Below are positions 45,644-53,369 of a stretch of DNA of 64,000 nucleotides, piece by piece (within the stretch, counting starts at the first letter, position 1; each line of letters opens with the position of its first letter). The position numbers and the translations under genes were made by a program. The DNA lies in contig NZ_OY787457.1 of assembly GCF_963678875.1 (NCBI RefSeq), positions 620,001 through 684,000 of the forward strand. Reading direction: 5' to 3'. Below the pieces are notes generated by a model. The model did no database searches. It had not been told where the DNA came from and saw nothing but the letters and a program-made list of their open reading frames with translations. Source of the DNA: an uncultured Hyphomonas sp. GTDB lineage: Bacteria; Pseudomonadota; Alphaproteobacteria; Caulobacterales; Hyphomonadaceae.

Positions 45644-45719
45644 TTAACTAGTGTTAAAGAAACAGCCTATAGGATTCTCAGAGTTAATAAAAACGACTAG
45701 CTTGTCGTTAGGCTGATTC
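45644..45719 (+). promoter_or_regulatory. ctrA regulatory region: CtrA-type box and two CcrM sites
   Basis: TTAA-N6-TTAA (45644-45657) is a CtrA-type box with 6 rather than 7 bases between the half-sites, and another TTAA lies at 45684-45687. Two GATTC sequences (45673-45677 and 45715-45719) are GANTC sites for CcrM methylation, within 50 bases of each other. In Caulobacter ctrA is self-regulated and responds to GANTC methylation and GcrA, so the same circuit is likely here. Confidence 0.6.
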
Positions 45720-45731
45720 GGGAGACGACAC

Positions 45732-46445
45732 ATGCGCGTCCTGCTAATTGAAGACGATAGCGCGGTCGCGCGTTCCATCGAGCTGATGCTGAAGTCTGCA
45801 GGCTTCAACATCTACACAACTGATCTCGGTGAAGAAGGTGTCGATCTGGGTAAAGTGTACGAGTACGACATGATCATCCTCGATCTGTCGCTGCCCGACA
45901 TCTCCGGCTACGAAGTCCTCAAGCAGCTGCGCATGGGCCGCGTGAATACGCCGGTCATGATCCTCTCCGGTAACCCGGACATCGAAGCGAAGGTCCGTAC
46001 GCTGGGCTACGGCGCTGACGATTACCTCACCAAGCCGTTCAACAAGGACGAGCTGATCGCCCGTATCACGGCGATTGTGCGCCGCTCGAAAGGCCATGCC
46101 GAGAGCGTGATCCGCACCGGCGAGATCCTGGTGAACCTCGACGCGAAGACGGTGGAAGTGGACGGCGACCGCGTGCACCTCACCGGCAAGGAATACCAGA
46201 TGTTCGAGCTGCTCTCTCTCCGGAAGGGCACGACGCTGACCAAGGAGATGTTCCTGAACCACCTCTATGGGGGCATGGACGAGCCGGAACTGAAGATCAT
46301 CGACGTCTTCATCTGTAAGCTCCGCAAGAAGCTGCAGCAGGCCACCGGCGGCAACCACTATATCGAAACGGTCTGGGGCCGCGGCTATGTGCTGCGCGAT
46401 CCGCGCCCAAGCTCGAAGAACAACGAGGTCGAAGAGGCCGCATAA
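45732..46445 (+). CDS. ctrA: Cell-cycle master response regulator CtrA
   Basis: CtrA silences the replication origin and controls many cell-cycle, flagellar and division genes. The 237-residue protein has an N-terminal receiver with phospho-acceptor Asp51 (IILDLSLPD), Asp8/Asp9 and Lys in TKPFNKDELIAR, and an OmpR-type winged helix (about 125-232) with GTTLTKEMFLNHLYGGMDEPELKIIDVFICKLRKKL. The C-terminus ends in EVEEAA, matching the Ala-Ala ClpXP degradation tag of Caulobacter CtrA. It follows flhG, with a promoter region of about 130 bases containing CcrM sites. Very well conserved. Confidence 0.98.
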   Translation: MRVLLIEDDSAVARSIELMLKSAGFNIYTTDLGEEGVDLGKVYEYDMIILDLSLPDISGYEVLKQLRMGRVNTPVMILSGNPDIEAKVRTLGYGADDYLTKPFNKDELIARITAIVRRSKGHAESVIRTGEILVNLDAKTVEVDGDRVHLTGKEYQMFELLSLRKGTTLTKEMFLNHLYGGMDEPELKIIDVFICKLRKKLQQATGGNHYIETVWGRGYVLRDPRPSSKNNEVEEAA

Positions 46446-46471
46446 GCCTTTTCCCGATTGATGCAAATTCC

Positions 46472-46500
46472 GCCCCGGCTAACACGCCGGGGCATTTTTG
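46472..46500 (+). terminator. Rho-independent terminator of ctrA
   Basis: A GCCCCGGC / GCCGGGGC stem with TAACAC loop is followed by ATTTTTG, 27 bases after the ctrA stop. Confidence 0.85.
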
Positions 46501-46628
46501 TGCGCTTCATCCAAAAATTGATCGTATTGTCACTCACGCCTCCCGTTTTAGGGGAAAGCTGTTGTATCTGCTGCAGCATACAATCACAGATCAGATCTCC
46601 TAAAGGTAGATTGAGGGTGTTGGGGGGG

Positions 46629-48260
46629 ATGCGGTTGAGATCGGCAGCAGCGGCTGCAGTGAGCGTTTTTGCTATGGCTTTGACTGGATGCGGTGGAGGC
46701 GGCGGCACAGGAAGCGGCCAGCCGGTTACACCTATTTCACCTCTACCAGCACCTCCGTCTCCTCCGCCGGCTCCTTCGAACATTGCGCCGATTGTGAATT
46801 ATACAATTAGTTCGGCAAGTCCGGATGAAGGGCAACCTTTCTGGATTGATGCGAGCGGCTCGACGGATGCCGACGGGGACGCTCTGACGATAAGCGTCAG
46901 GCAGATCTCAGGTCCGCCCACCAGTGAAGTGCCGATTTATGAAAGTGTGCCGGCCGGTGAGGGAATCTTCGCATTCCGAGCTCCGGAAGTTGGTGCCAGC
47001 GCGGTGTTGGAGTTTGAAATCGCCGTTTCTGATGGCGAGGTTGAGAGCACAGATATCGTTGCGGTTACTGCGACGAATATCGTGTTGGGACCTGAAGCAG
47101 ACATCCTTGGAACGATTCATCGGACCTTTGAAGCTTTGCTCATGCCGTTGGATGCCGGGGTTTATTCAAATGACCTGATTTCTTACGGCACTCCAGACAG
47201 CGCAGTTCAGCAGGATTTGAAGACTGGCATTCTCGGTGTCATGGATTCCGAAGACGGAAACGGACGGGTGCTATTTCGCTACCCTAGCGACAACCAGATC
47301 CAGGAGTTCGGCGAAATTGACAAGATCCGTCTACCGCACAGTTCCGGTGAGAGCCAGGCATCTTTAACTACCGTTTTCGTGGACCTTTTCTACAGTCCGA
47401 TCGTCTGGATGGAAGCGGCAAACAAGCTTTATGTAATGTCCCGGTATGCGAGTGACCAAATGTATCTGGCACAGGAACATGATGTCGAGGCGCCATGCGC
47501 CGTTTCCCACATTCAAGGAGAAAGCAGCACAAAGTACTATATGGTTGTTGGGAAACGCGGGGGCGGTTTACAGCTATTCCCTCAGATGCCGATGGGAGTT
47601 TTCTTCGGGGTTGGTGAGTATGAGCCAGGAGCCATGCTCGCCGATACGGGCTCGTTTTGCTCAATCTACACGACCAATCTTGAGGTTGCGGCATACGACT
47701 CAGAGCGTAGCGAGATACGGGTCTGGACCTACCGCAAGGCCCCGACATTCGCGTTCACAGAGGTTGCATCGCTGCCGATCGAACTTCCAGAGACCGATCT
47801 GGAACTGGTCGACGTTGAAATCCGGTACAGCTATATTGGCTTGGATCAGGGGTTCATTGCGGCGTTTCTGTTCTCTGATGGAGAACATGACGGCCAGCAT
47901 GAGCTGCATGTATTCTCGAACGGATATCGCGGGGGCGAGCCTACTCAGTCCAAGGTATTTACCTGGGACAAAGGCCGCCCGGTTGAGGTTGAGTATATCC
48001 CGTACATGGACGGAACCGATAGGGAGGGGCTTGCCGTTGTGTTGGAAACCGCGCCTTACATGATCTGGATACCTGACAACGGCACGCGATATTCCACCGA
48101 TCTGTATCCGGAATTCGAGGAACTGTTCTACGTGCCAACAGGCCTCTGGCTTTCGTCTGTTCGGGAAGGTCCGGCCGGTAGCTTTGGCAAATATTCTCTG
48201 ACTCTAACCTACAACAAGCTTGGAAAAGTGGTGTTGCGCGGAGTGATCAACCTGCCCTGA
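46629..48260 (+). CDS. Large lipoprotein with Ig/PKD-like domain, A/T-richer than neighbours
   Basis: A 543-residue protein of unknown function. The signal peptide ends in the lipobox LTGC (Cys21), then a Gly run and a Pro-rich linker (PLPAPPSPPPAPS). An Ig/PKD-like domain (about 60-155) has DEGQPFWIDASGSTDADGDALTI. The remaining 380 residues repeat strand-rich blocks with Tyr and Trp and could be a beta-propeller; no family recognised. GGGGGGG precedes the ATG. The gene uses more A/T than its neighbours, so it may be a later arrival. An ancestral cell-surface or adhesin-like role is guesswork. Confidence 0.75.
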   Translation: MRLRSAAAAAVSVFAMALTGCGGGGGTGSGQPVTPISPLPAPPSPPPAPSNIAPIVNYTISSASPDEGQPFWIDASGSTDADGDALTISVRQISGPPTSEVPIYESVPAGEGIFAFRAPEVGASAVLEFEIAVSDGEVESTDIVAVTATNIVLGPEADILGTIHRTFEALLMPLDAGVYSNDLISYGTPDSAVQQDLKTGILGVMDSEDGNGRVLFRYPSDNQIQEFGEIDKIRLPHSSGESQASLTTVFVDLFYSPIVWMEAANKLYVMSRYASDQMYLAQEHDVEAPCAVSHIQGESSTKYYMVVGKRGGGLQLFPQMPMGVFFGVGEYEPGAMLADTGSFCSIYTTNLEVAAYDSERSEIRVWTYRKAPTFAFTEVASLPIELPETDLELVDVEIRYSYIGLDQGFIAAFLFSDGEHDGQHELHVFSNGYRGGEPTQSKVFTWDKGRPVEVEYIPYMDGTDREGLAVVLETAPYMIWIPDNGTRYSTDLYPEFEELFYVPTGLWLSSVREGPAGSFGKYSLTLTYNKLGKVVLRGVINLP

Positions 48261-48321
48261 CAATAAACGGAAACTGACGCTTGAGGCTTGCACCCAGGCG
48301 CAAATGCCTGACATTGGGGGC

Positions 48322-48930
48322 ATGTCACAGCGTTCTGCCGGCCCAGAGATTCTTCGTCTGATCGAGCTGATGTCCCGCCTGCCAGGCTTCGGGCCGCGCT
48401 CGGCGCGCCGGGCGGCGCTGTTCCTGCTGAAACGGCGCGATACGCTGCTGCTGCCGCTGGCCGAGGCCATGTCCGATGCCGGGCACAGGATCGAGAAATG
48501 CGAAGTCTGCGGGAACTATGACACGCTGCAACCCTGCGCGGTCTGCCAGTCGGGCGGGCGCGATGAAGGCCTGATCTGCGTCGTGGAAGACGTGCCGGAC
48601 CTCTGGGCGCTGGAGCGGGGCGGGTCATACAAGGGGCGGTATCACGTGCTTGGCGGGGTGATGTCCGCCGTCGACGGCATCACACCGGACGACCTCAACA
48701 TTCCTTCGCTCGTCTCACGCATCGATGCGGGCGGTGTGCGCGAAGTGATCCTGGCGCTGAATGCCACGTTCGAGGGCCAGAACACGGCTCACTATGTGGC
48801 AGACCAGCTGGCCGGGAAGGGGGTGCAGATCACCTATCTCGCCCATGGCGTGCCGGTGGGCGGGGAACTGGATCACCTCGATGATGGCACGCTCGCCGCC
48901 GCGCTGAGGGCCCGGCGGACGAGCGAATAG
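48322..48930 (+). CDS. recR: Recombination mediator RecR
   Basis: RecR works with RecF and RecO to load RecA on gapped DNA. The 202-residue protein has the N-terminal helix-hairpin-helix (SRLPGFGPRSARRAALFLL), the four-cysteine zinc motif (CEVCGNYDTLQPCAVC), and a TOPRIM domain with ICVVEDVPDLWALERGG. ATG 48322 is chosen over 48304 because a GGGGG ribosome site lies just before it and it starts at the family position. No dnaX or YbaB gene is upstream, unlike the common layout. Confidence 0.95.
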   Translation: MSQRSAGPEILRLIELMSRLPGFGPRSARRAALFLLKRRDTLLLPLAEAMSDAGHRIEKCEVCGNYDTLQPCAVCQSGGRDEGLICVVEDVPDLWALERGGSYKGRYHVLGGVMSAVDGITPDDLNIPSLVSRIDAGGVREVILALNATFEGQNTAHYVADQLAGKGVQITYLAHGVPVGGELDHLDDGTLAAALRARRTSE

Positions 48931-48936
48931 GCGGAG

Positions 48937-50064
48937 CTACTCCGCGATATCGACGCGGAAAATGCCGTCCAGATCCTTGGTTGCGACATAGAGGTGGCCG
49001 TCGGGTGCCTCGACGACGTCGCGGATCGCGTATTCATTCTTGAACAGGTTCTCCCGCTCCGTTACCTGGCCGTCTTCCAGCCTCACACGGACAAGCTCCA
49101 GGCCTGCAGGGCCATTCATGCCGCCGACGAAGAAGTCGCCCTTCCAGCCGGGATAAACGTCGCTTGTCAGGCGGGTCAGGCCGGAGGGGGCAATGGACGG
49201 CACCCAATAGGTCAGCGGTTGTTCCATGCCTTCCTTTTCGGTCTGCTCGGTAATGATCGTGCCGTCATAGTTGACGCCATAGGTGACCACCGGCCAGCCA
49301 TAGTTTGCACCGGGATGAATGATGTTGAACTCATCGCCGCCTTTCGGACCATGTTCGGTCGCGTACAGCCTGTCTTCCTCAGCGTCGTAGTAGAGCCCCT
49401 GAATGTTGCGGTGGCCGTATGAGTAAACTGAGGGCTTTCCATCGGCGCCGTCGGCAAACGGATTATCCGCCGGGATGGTCCCGTCGGAATTGATGCGGAC
49501 GAGCGACCCGTGTGTGATCTTCGGGTCCTGGGCGTCCTTCATGTATTTGAAGCCCTCGCCGAGCGAGACGAACAGCGTGCCGTCATTGGCAAACTGCAGG
49601 CGGCCACCAAAGTGGTAGGCCGTGTCGCGGGCATCGGCGAGGAAGATCTCGGTCAGGTCTTCCAGTGCAGCATTGTCATCGCTGAGCCGCGCACGCACGA
49701 CTGCCGTTCCATTGTCGGCGGTCGTGCCCTTGGCATAAGCGATATAGATCAGGCGATTGGTCTCGAACTCCGGATCCAGTGTGAGACCGAAATAGCCGCC
49801 CTGACCCTCTGTCAGGGCAGGGGGCATTCCGGAGACGGGCGTCGCCTCGCCTTCACCGCCTGCGACAAAGTTCAGGCCGCCGTCTTTTTCTGTGAACAGT
49901 AGGTCGCCATTCGGCAGGAAGGCGAGGCCCCAGGGAAATTCAGCCTCGACCACGGGCGTCAGCGTCACTTCAAGATCGCTGGTAACATCTGGTGCGGCAG
50001 CGGAACTGGGGCTGCAAGCGGAAAGGGCGACGGCGGAAACAAAGCCGGCAAGGATCAGGCGCAT
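48937..50064 (-). CDS. PQQ-dependent sugar dehydrogenase (soluble aldose type), lipoprotein
   Basis: A 375-residue six-bladed beta-propeller of the soluble glucose/sorbosone dehydrogenase family. The signal peptide has a lipobox LSAC (Cys17), so it is probably anchored to the membrane. Family markers are FPWGLAFLPNGDLLFTEKDGGL, the calcium/PQQ region YGHRNIQGLYYD and EHGPKGGDEFNIIHPGANYGWP, which is the strongest signature. ATG 50064 is used as it opens the signal peptide. PQQ synthesis genes are not in the window. It may oxidise sugars at the cell surface. Confidence 0.88.
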   Translation of the reverse strand: MRLILAGFVSAVALSACSPSSAAAPDVTSDLEVTLTPVVEAEFPWGLAFLPNGDLLFTEKDGGLNFVAGGEGEATPVSGMPPALTEGQGGYFGLTLDPEFETNRLIYIAYAKGTTADNGTAVVRARLSDDNAALEDLTEIFLADARDTAYHFGGRLQFANDGTLFVSLGEGFKYMKDAQDPKITHGSLVRINSDGTIPADNPFADGADGKPSVYSYGHRNIQGLYYDAEEDRLYATEHGPKGGDEFNIIHPGANYGWPVVTYGVNYDGTIITEQTEKEGMEQPLTYWVPSIAPSGLTRLTSDVYPGWKGDFFVGGMNGPAGLELVRVRLEDGQVTERENLFKNEYAIRDVVEAPDGHLYVATKDLDGIFRVDIAE

Positions 50065-50133
50065 GAGGCGTCTCCCGGAATTTGGAAGGTTGGAAATTTG
50101 CCGGGAACATAGGTCAGCCCGCGCCATGGGCCA

Positions 50134-50164
50134 AATAAAAAGGGCGGCCCTGGCCGGGCCGCCC
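50134..50164 (-). terminator. Rho-independent terminator of the first TonB receptor gene
   Basis: A 9-bp stem GGGCGGCCC / GGGCCGCCC with TGGCC loop is followed on the minus strand by TTTTTATT, about 23 bases after the stop. Confidence 0.85.
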
Positions 50165-50187
50165 CAAATTGTTGGTCTTCAATCCTG

Positions 50188-53145
50188 TTACCAGGATTTC
50201 TTGACCGTGACGCCATACAGCGCCGGCTCGGTCAGGAAGATGTTGGTGAACAGGCCGGAGGAGTCGTCAGTCAGGTAGTTGCTGGTGATGACTTCTTCGT
50301 CCGTCAGGTTCTTGGCGAACAGTTCCACGCCCCAGCCGCTCTCTTCATTATCGAAGAGAATGGACAGGTTCACGTTGGACCAGGAGTCGATCTGATCACG
50401 TTGCGTGTTCCAGATCCGGCTGACGCTTTCAGCCTGCCAGTAGTAGTCGCCGCGGATTGTCATGTCCCAGTTAGAGCCTCCCAGCATGCCGAACGAATAT
50501 TCGGCAGCGAGGTTGACCGTCGTGTCGGGCGCGCCTGGCATTGTGTTGCCATCGAGGTTCTTCGCATCGCCTTCGATTGGCTGGAAGGCCGTTGCTGTCT
50601 GAGTTTCCCCGTTCGAGTCTGTGTAGCTCACCGTCACGCCATCGAGGCCGAAGAGGGCTTCCTGACCTGCAAATGCACCGACGCAAAGGCCAGCGGAATC
50701 ACCCGGATCCAGCAGGCCGCCATCAATGGCGCCAAGGACAGTCGCGTAACCCGCTGCAGACACAACACAGTTTGAATAGGTCTGTGCGTTCTTGAGTGCC
50801 ACGAGATCGGTACGGCCATTGGTGCGATCAAGCACGTCAATGCCATAAGTATCCACGACTTTCGCATCGAGGAAGCCAAGGTTTGCTGTCAGCAGCCAGT
50901 TGTCGGCCGGTGTCCACAAGGCTTCGATTTCAAGACCTTTGAGCTCCGCATCCACGTTCACGTTCACAGAAGAACGGTTGATGATCTGCGTGATCTGATA
51001 GTCCTGGTAATCATACATGAAGCCCGTGACGTTCAGTTGAGCCGTGCCACCCCAGATCGTGTTCTTCGTACCGATTTCGTAGGAGTCCACGAATTCCGGC
51101 TTGAAGGTTTGCGGGAAGGCATTTGCATTGTCAGCAGGCTGCGGCGGGTTGATACCACCACCCTTGTAGCCTTTGGAGTAGAAGGCATAGATCAGGGTGT
51201 CATCGGTGAAGCCGAGATTAGGCTGCCAATCGACCCCGAAGCGGCCGGTGGTTTCCTTGTTCTGCGTATTGTAGGTGCCATCACCAGCATCATCCGCCGC
51301 GGCGAGGGTTCCGGAACAAGGGTCTCCGGGCGTACCGCCAAAGCGTGCATATTGCGGCTGGAGCGGGTCGCCGTTTTGTTCCGCGCAGATCTCTGCATCA
51401 GGTGTGAAAAGGAAGGTCGGAATGCGATCCTGTTCCTTCTTGTCATCCGTATACCGCAAGCCGAGCGTGAACTTCAGCGAGTCGTTCACGTCGAAATACG
51501 CTTCACCAAAAAAGGCTGTCGAATCGAGCCGGTAAGGTGACAGTGAGCGGAAGTAGTTGCCGCCATCGCCGTTCAGCGTGTCATTGAACAGGCCATTCAG
51601 GTCCGTGCTTCCGGAGTCCAGAGCCACGGGACCACCGAAGACGCCGCCACCTGTCGCATTGTTGAACTGCGTCAGGCCCGTCAGCGTGTTCGACAGTACG
51701 TAGTAACCCGCATTTTGGTCATACGGGTCAATCGCCTCGAAGTCGACTTTGATGGCGCCCAGGTTGAAGTTGAACGGACCATCAAAATCAGACTGCAGAC
51801 GAATCTCGTGAGAATCCTGCTCGCTACCACCGCCCGAGCTGTCGAACGTCCGGAAGATGTTGGAGGCACCGAGTTCAGGGTCGCTGACCACACCTCCGGG
51901 GAAAAGGGCGTTGTACAGGTCTGCCGTGGGGCTGACGCCTGCCGGAATGGCGCTGAGGTCGTTGAATGCCACATTCGGCGCGATCTTGTTGTAGTCCTCG
52001 ACCGAGTGGGAATTCGTCTCGTTGTGGCTGCCGAGATAGGTGAGCAGCAGGCTGTCCGTCACATTCCACTCACCTTTCCAGGTGATCAGGTCCTGGTCTG
52101 CCTCGTAGATCGGATCGAAAGCCGATTCGATCTTGCGCAGGTCACGGATCACAGGATCTGTGAAGGCGTCACCATTGAGAAGGCCAGCCGCGATGCCGAG
52201 ACCGCCGCCCAGCGTGGCCTGGGAATTCACCCGGTCATTGGACTGGCTGAGCGGGGCATCCTGACAGCCCAGTGACGTGTAGAGCTGGTCAGCAGCGCTG
52301 ATGTCAATTCCGCCAAAGGAGCTGAAGCCCGGATCTTTCTTACACAGCTGTTTGCCGGACCGCAGACGGCTGTCGTCTTCCTCGAAGTGTTCGTAGGAAA
52401 TCCAGCCGCGCAGATTGTCGGTGGGCTCGACAGCAAACGTTGCCCGGAAGCTGGAAAGATCGCGGTCGTCGATGTCGTTACCGGTGACAACATTCTTCAC
52501 ATAGCCGTCGCGCTGAAGGAGTGAGCCCGCGACGCGCAAGGCGGCCTTGTCGCCGAGGGGCACGTTGATCATGCCTTTGGCTTTGAAGGTGTTGTGGTTA
52601 CCGTAGGTGAGCGCGGCGTCCGCCTGGAATTCACCCAGAACCGGTTTGGCAGTGATCAGGTTGAACACACCGCCGGTCGCGTTCCGGCCATAGAGTGTCC
52701 CCTGAGGACCGCGCAGCACTTCGACCCGTTCGATGTCGTAGAATTCAGCCTCGAACAGGCGGTTCGCCGTCAGCGGTACATCATTCTGGTGGACGCCGAC
52801 CCCTGCATCACCAGACTGAGCGACCACATCGACACCGATGCCGCGGATCTTGAAGTTGTAGCCGGCAAAATTGCCCTTCGTGAATGTCACGTTCGGAATG
52901 GATTTGACGAGGTCCGGACCGCCGGTCAGCTGGAGGCGCTCCAGCGCGTCCTCGTCAAAGGCCGAAACCGCGATCGGAACGTCCTGAATGGATTCCTCAA
53001 CCTTCTGGGTCGTCACCGTGACGGTGGAAAGTGTCCGGGTGCTTTCGCCATCCTCCTGGGCGACGGCAGCGGGTGCCACCAGCCCCATGGCCAGCACTGA
53101 CGCGCCAGCCAGCCAGACACATTTCGAGTCTCTGTTTTTGGTCAT
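50188..53145 (-). CDS. TonB-dependent receptor (985 aa)
   Basis: An outer-membrane beta-barrel that imports a bound ligand with energy from TonB-ExbBD. The signal peptide is cleaved near AVAQED (residue 30), a plug domain (about 50-170) includes EESIQDVPIAVSAFDEDAL and GPQGTLYGRNATGG, and about 800 residues of barrel strands follow, ending in Trp (VTVKKSW) as is usual for outer-membrane targeting. The plug pattern is of the FyuA/sphingomonad type. GGGGAGGAAAATTTAAA precedes the ATG. Its ligand cannot be read from sequence. A second receptor gene lies directly upstream. Confidence 0.95.
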   Translation of the reverse strand: MTKNRDSKCVWLAGASVLAMGLVAPAAVAQEDGESTRTLSTVTVTTQKVEESIQDVPIAVSAFDEDALERLQLTGGPDLVKSIPNVTFTKGNFAGYNFKIRGIGVDVVAQSGDAGVGVHQNDVPLTANRLFEAEFYDIERVEVLRGPQGTLYGRNATGGVFNLITAKPVLGEFQADAALTYGNHNTFKAKGMINVPLGDKAALRVAGSLLQRDGYVKNVVTGNDIDDRDLSSFRATFAVEPTDNLRGWISYEHFEEDDSRLRSGKQLCKKDPGFSSFGGIDISAADQLYTSLGCQDAPLSQSNDRVNSQATLGGGLGIAAGLLNGDAFTDPVIRDLRKIESAFDPIYEADQDLITWKGEWNVTDSLLLTYLGSHNETNSHSVEDYNKIAPNVAFNDLSAIPAGVSPTADLYNALFPGGVVSDPELGASNIFRTFDSSGGGSEQDSHEIRLQSDFDGPFNFNLGAIKVDFEAIDPYDQNAGYYVLSNTLTGLTQFNNATGGGVFGGPVALDSGSTDLNGLFNDTLNGDGGNYFRSLSPYRLDSTAFFGEAYFDVNDSLKFTLGLRYTDDKKEQDRIPTFLFTPDAEICAEQNGDPLQPQYARFGGTPGDPCSGTLAAADDAGDGTYNTQNKETTGRFGVDWQPNLGFTDDTLIYAFYSKGYKGGGINPPQPADNANAFPQTFKPEFVDSYEIGTKNTIWGGTAQLNVTGFMYDYQDYQITQIINRSSVNVNVDAELKGLEIEALWTPADNWLLTANLGFLDAKVVDTYGIDVLDRTNGRTDLVALKNAQTYSNCVVSAAGYATVLGAIDGGLLDPGDSAGLCVGAFAGQEALFGLDGVTVSYTDSNGETQTATAFQPIEGDAKNLDGNTMPGAPDTTVNLAAEYSFGMLGGSNWDMTIRGDYYWQAESVSRIWNTQRDQIDSWSNVNLSILFDNEESGWGVELFAKNLTDEEVITSNYLTDDSSGLFTNIFLTEPALYGVTVKKSW

Positions 53146-53305
53146 TTTAAATTTTCCTCCCCTCGGGCCGGCGGGATTGCTGGCTTCGAGCTATTTTCTG
53201 AGCCGTCTCTTTGCGGACGTGCTTCAGAATCCATCGAATGGCAGCAGCGAGGGAAAGTCAATATTTTCAGTTGGAAGGATTAGCCGGGTGGACCCTACGT
53301 AAAGG

Positions 53306-53342
53306 CAAAAAAAGAGCGGTGTCCGGGGCCGGACACCGCTCT
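53306..53342 (-). terminator. Rho-independent terminator of the second TonB receptor gene
   Basis: A 12-bp perfect stem AGAGCGGTGTCC / GGACACCGCTCT with GGGGCC loop is followed on the minus strand by TTTTTTTGCC, 27 bases after the stop. Confidence 0.92.
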
Positions 53343-53369
53343 GAATGCAAAATTGTGCCTTACGAGACC

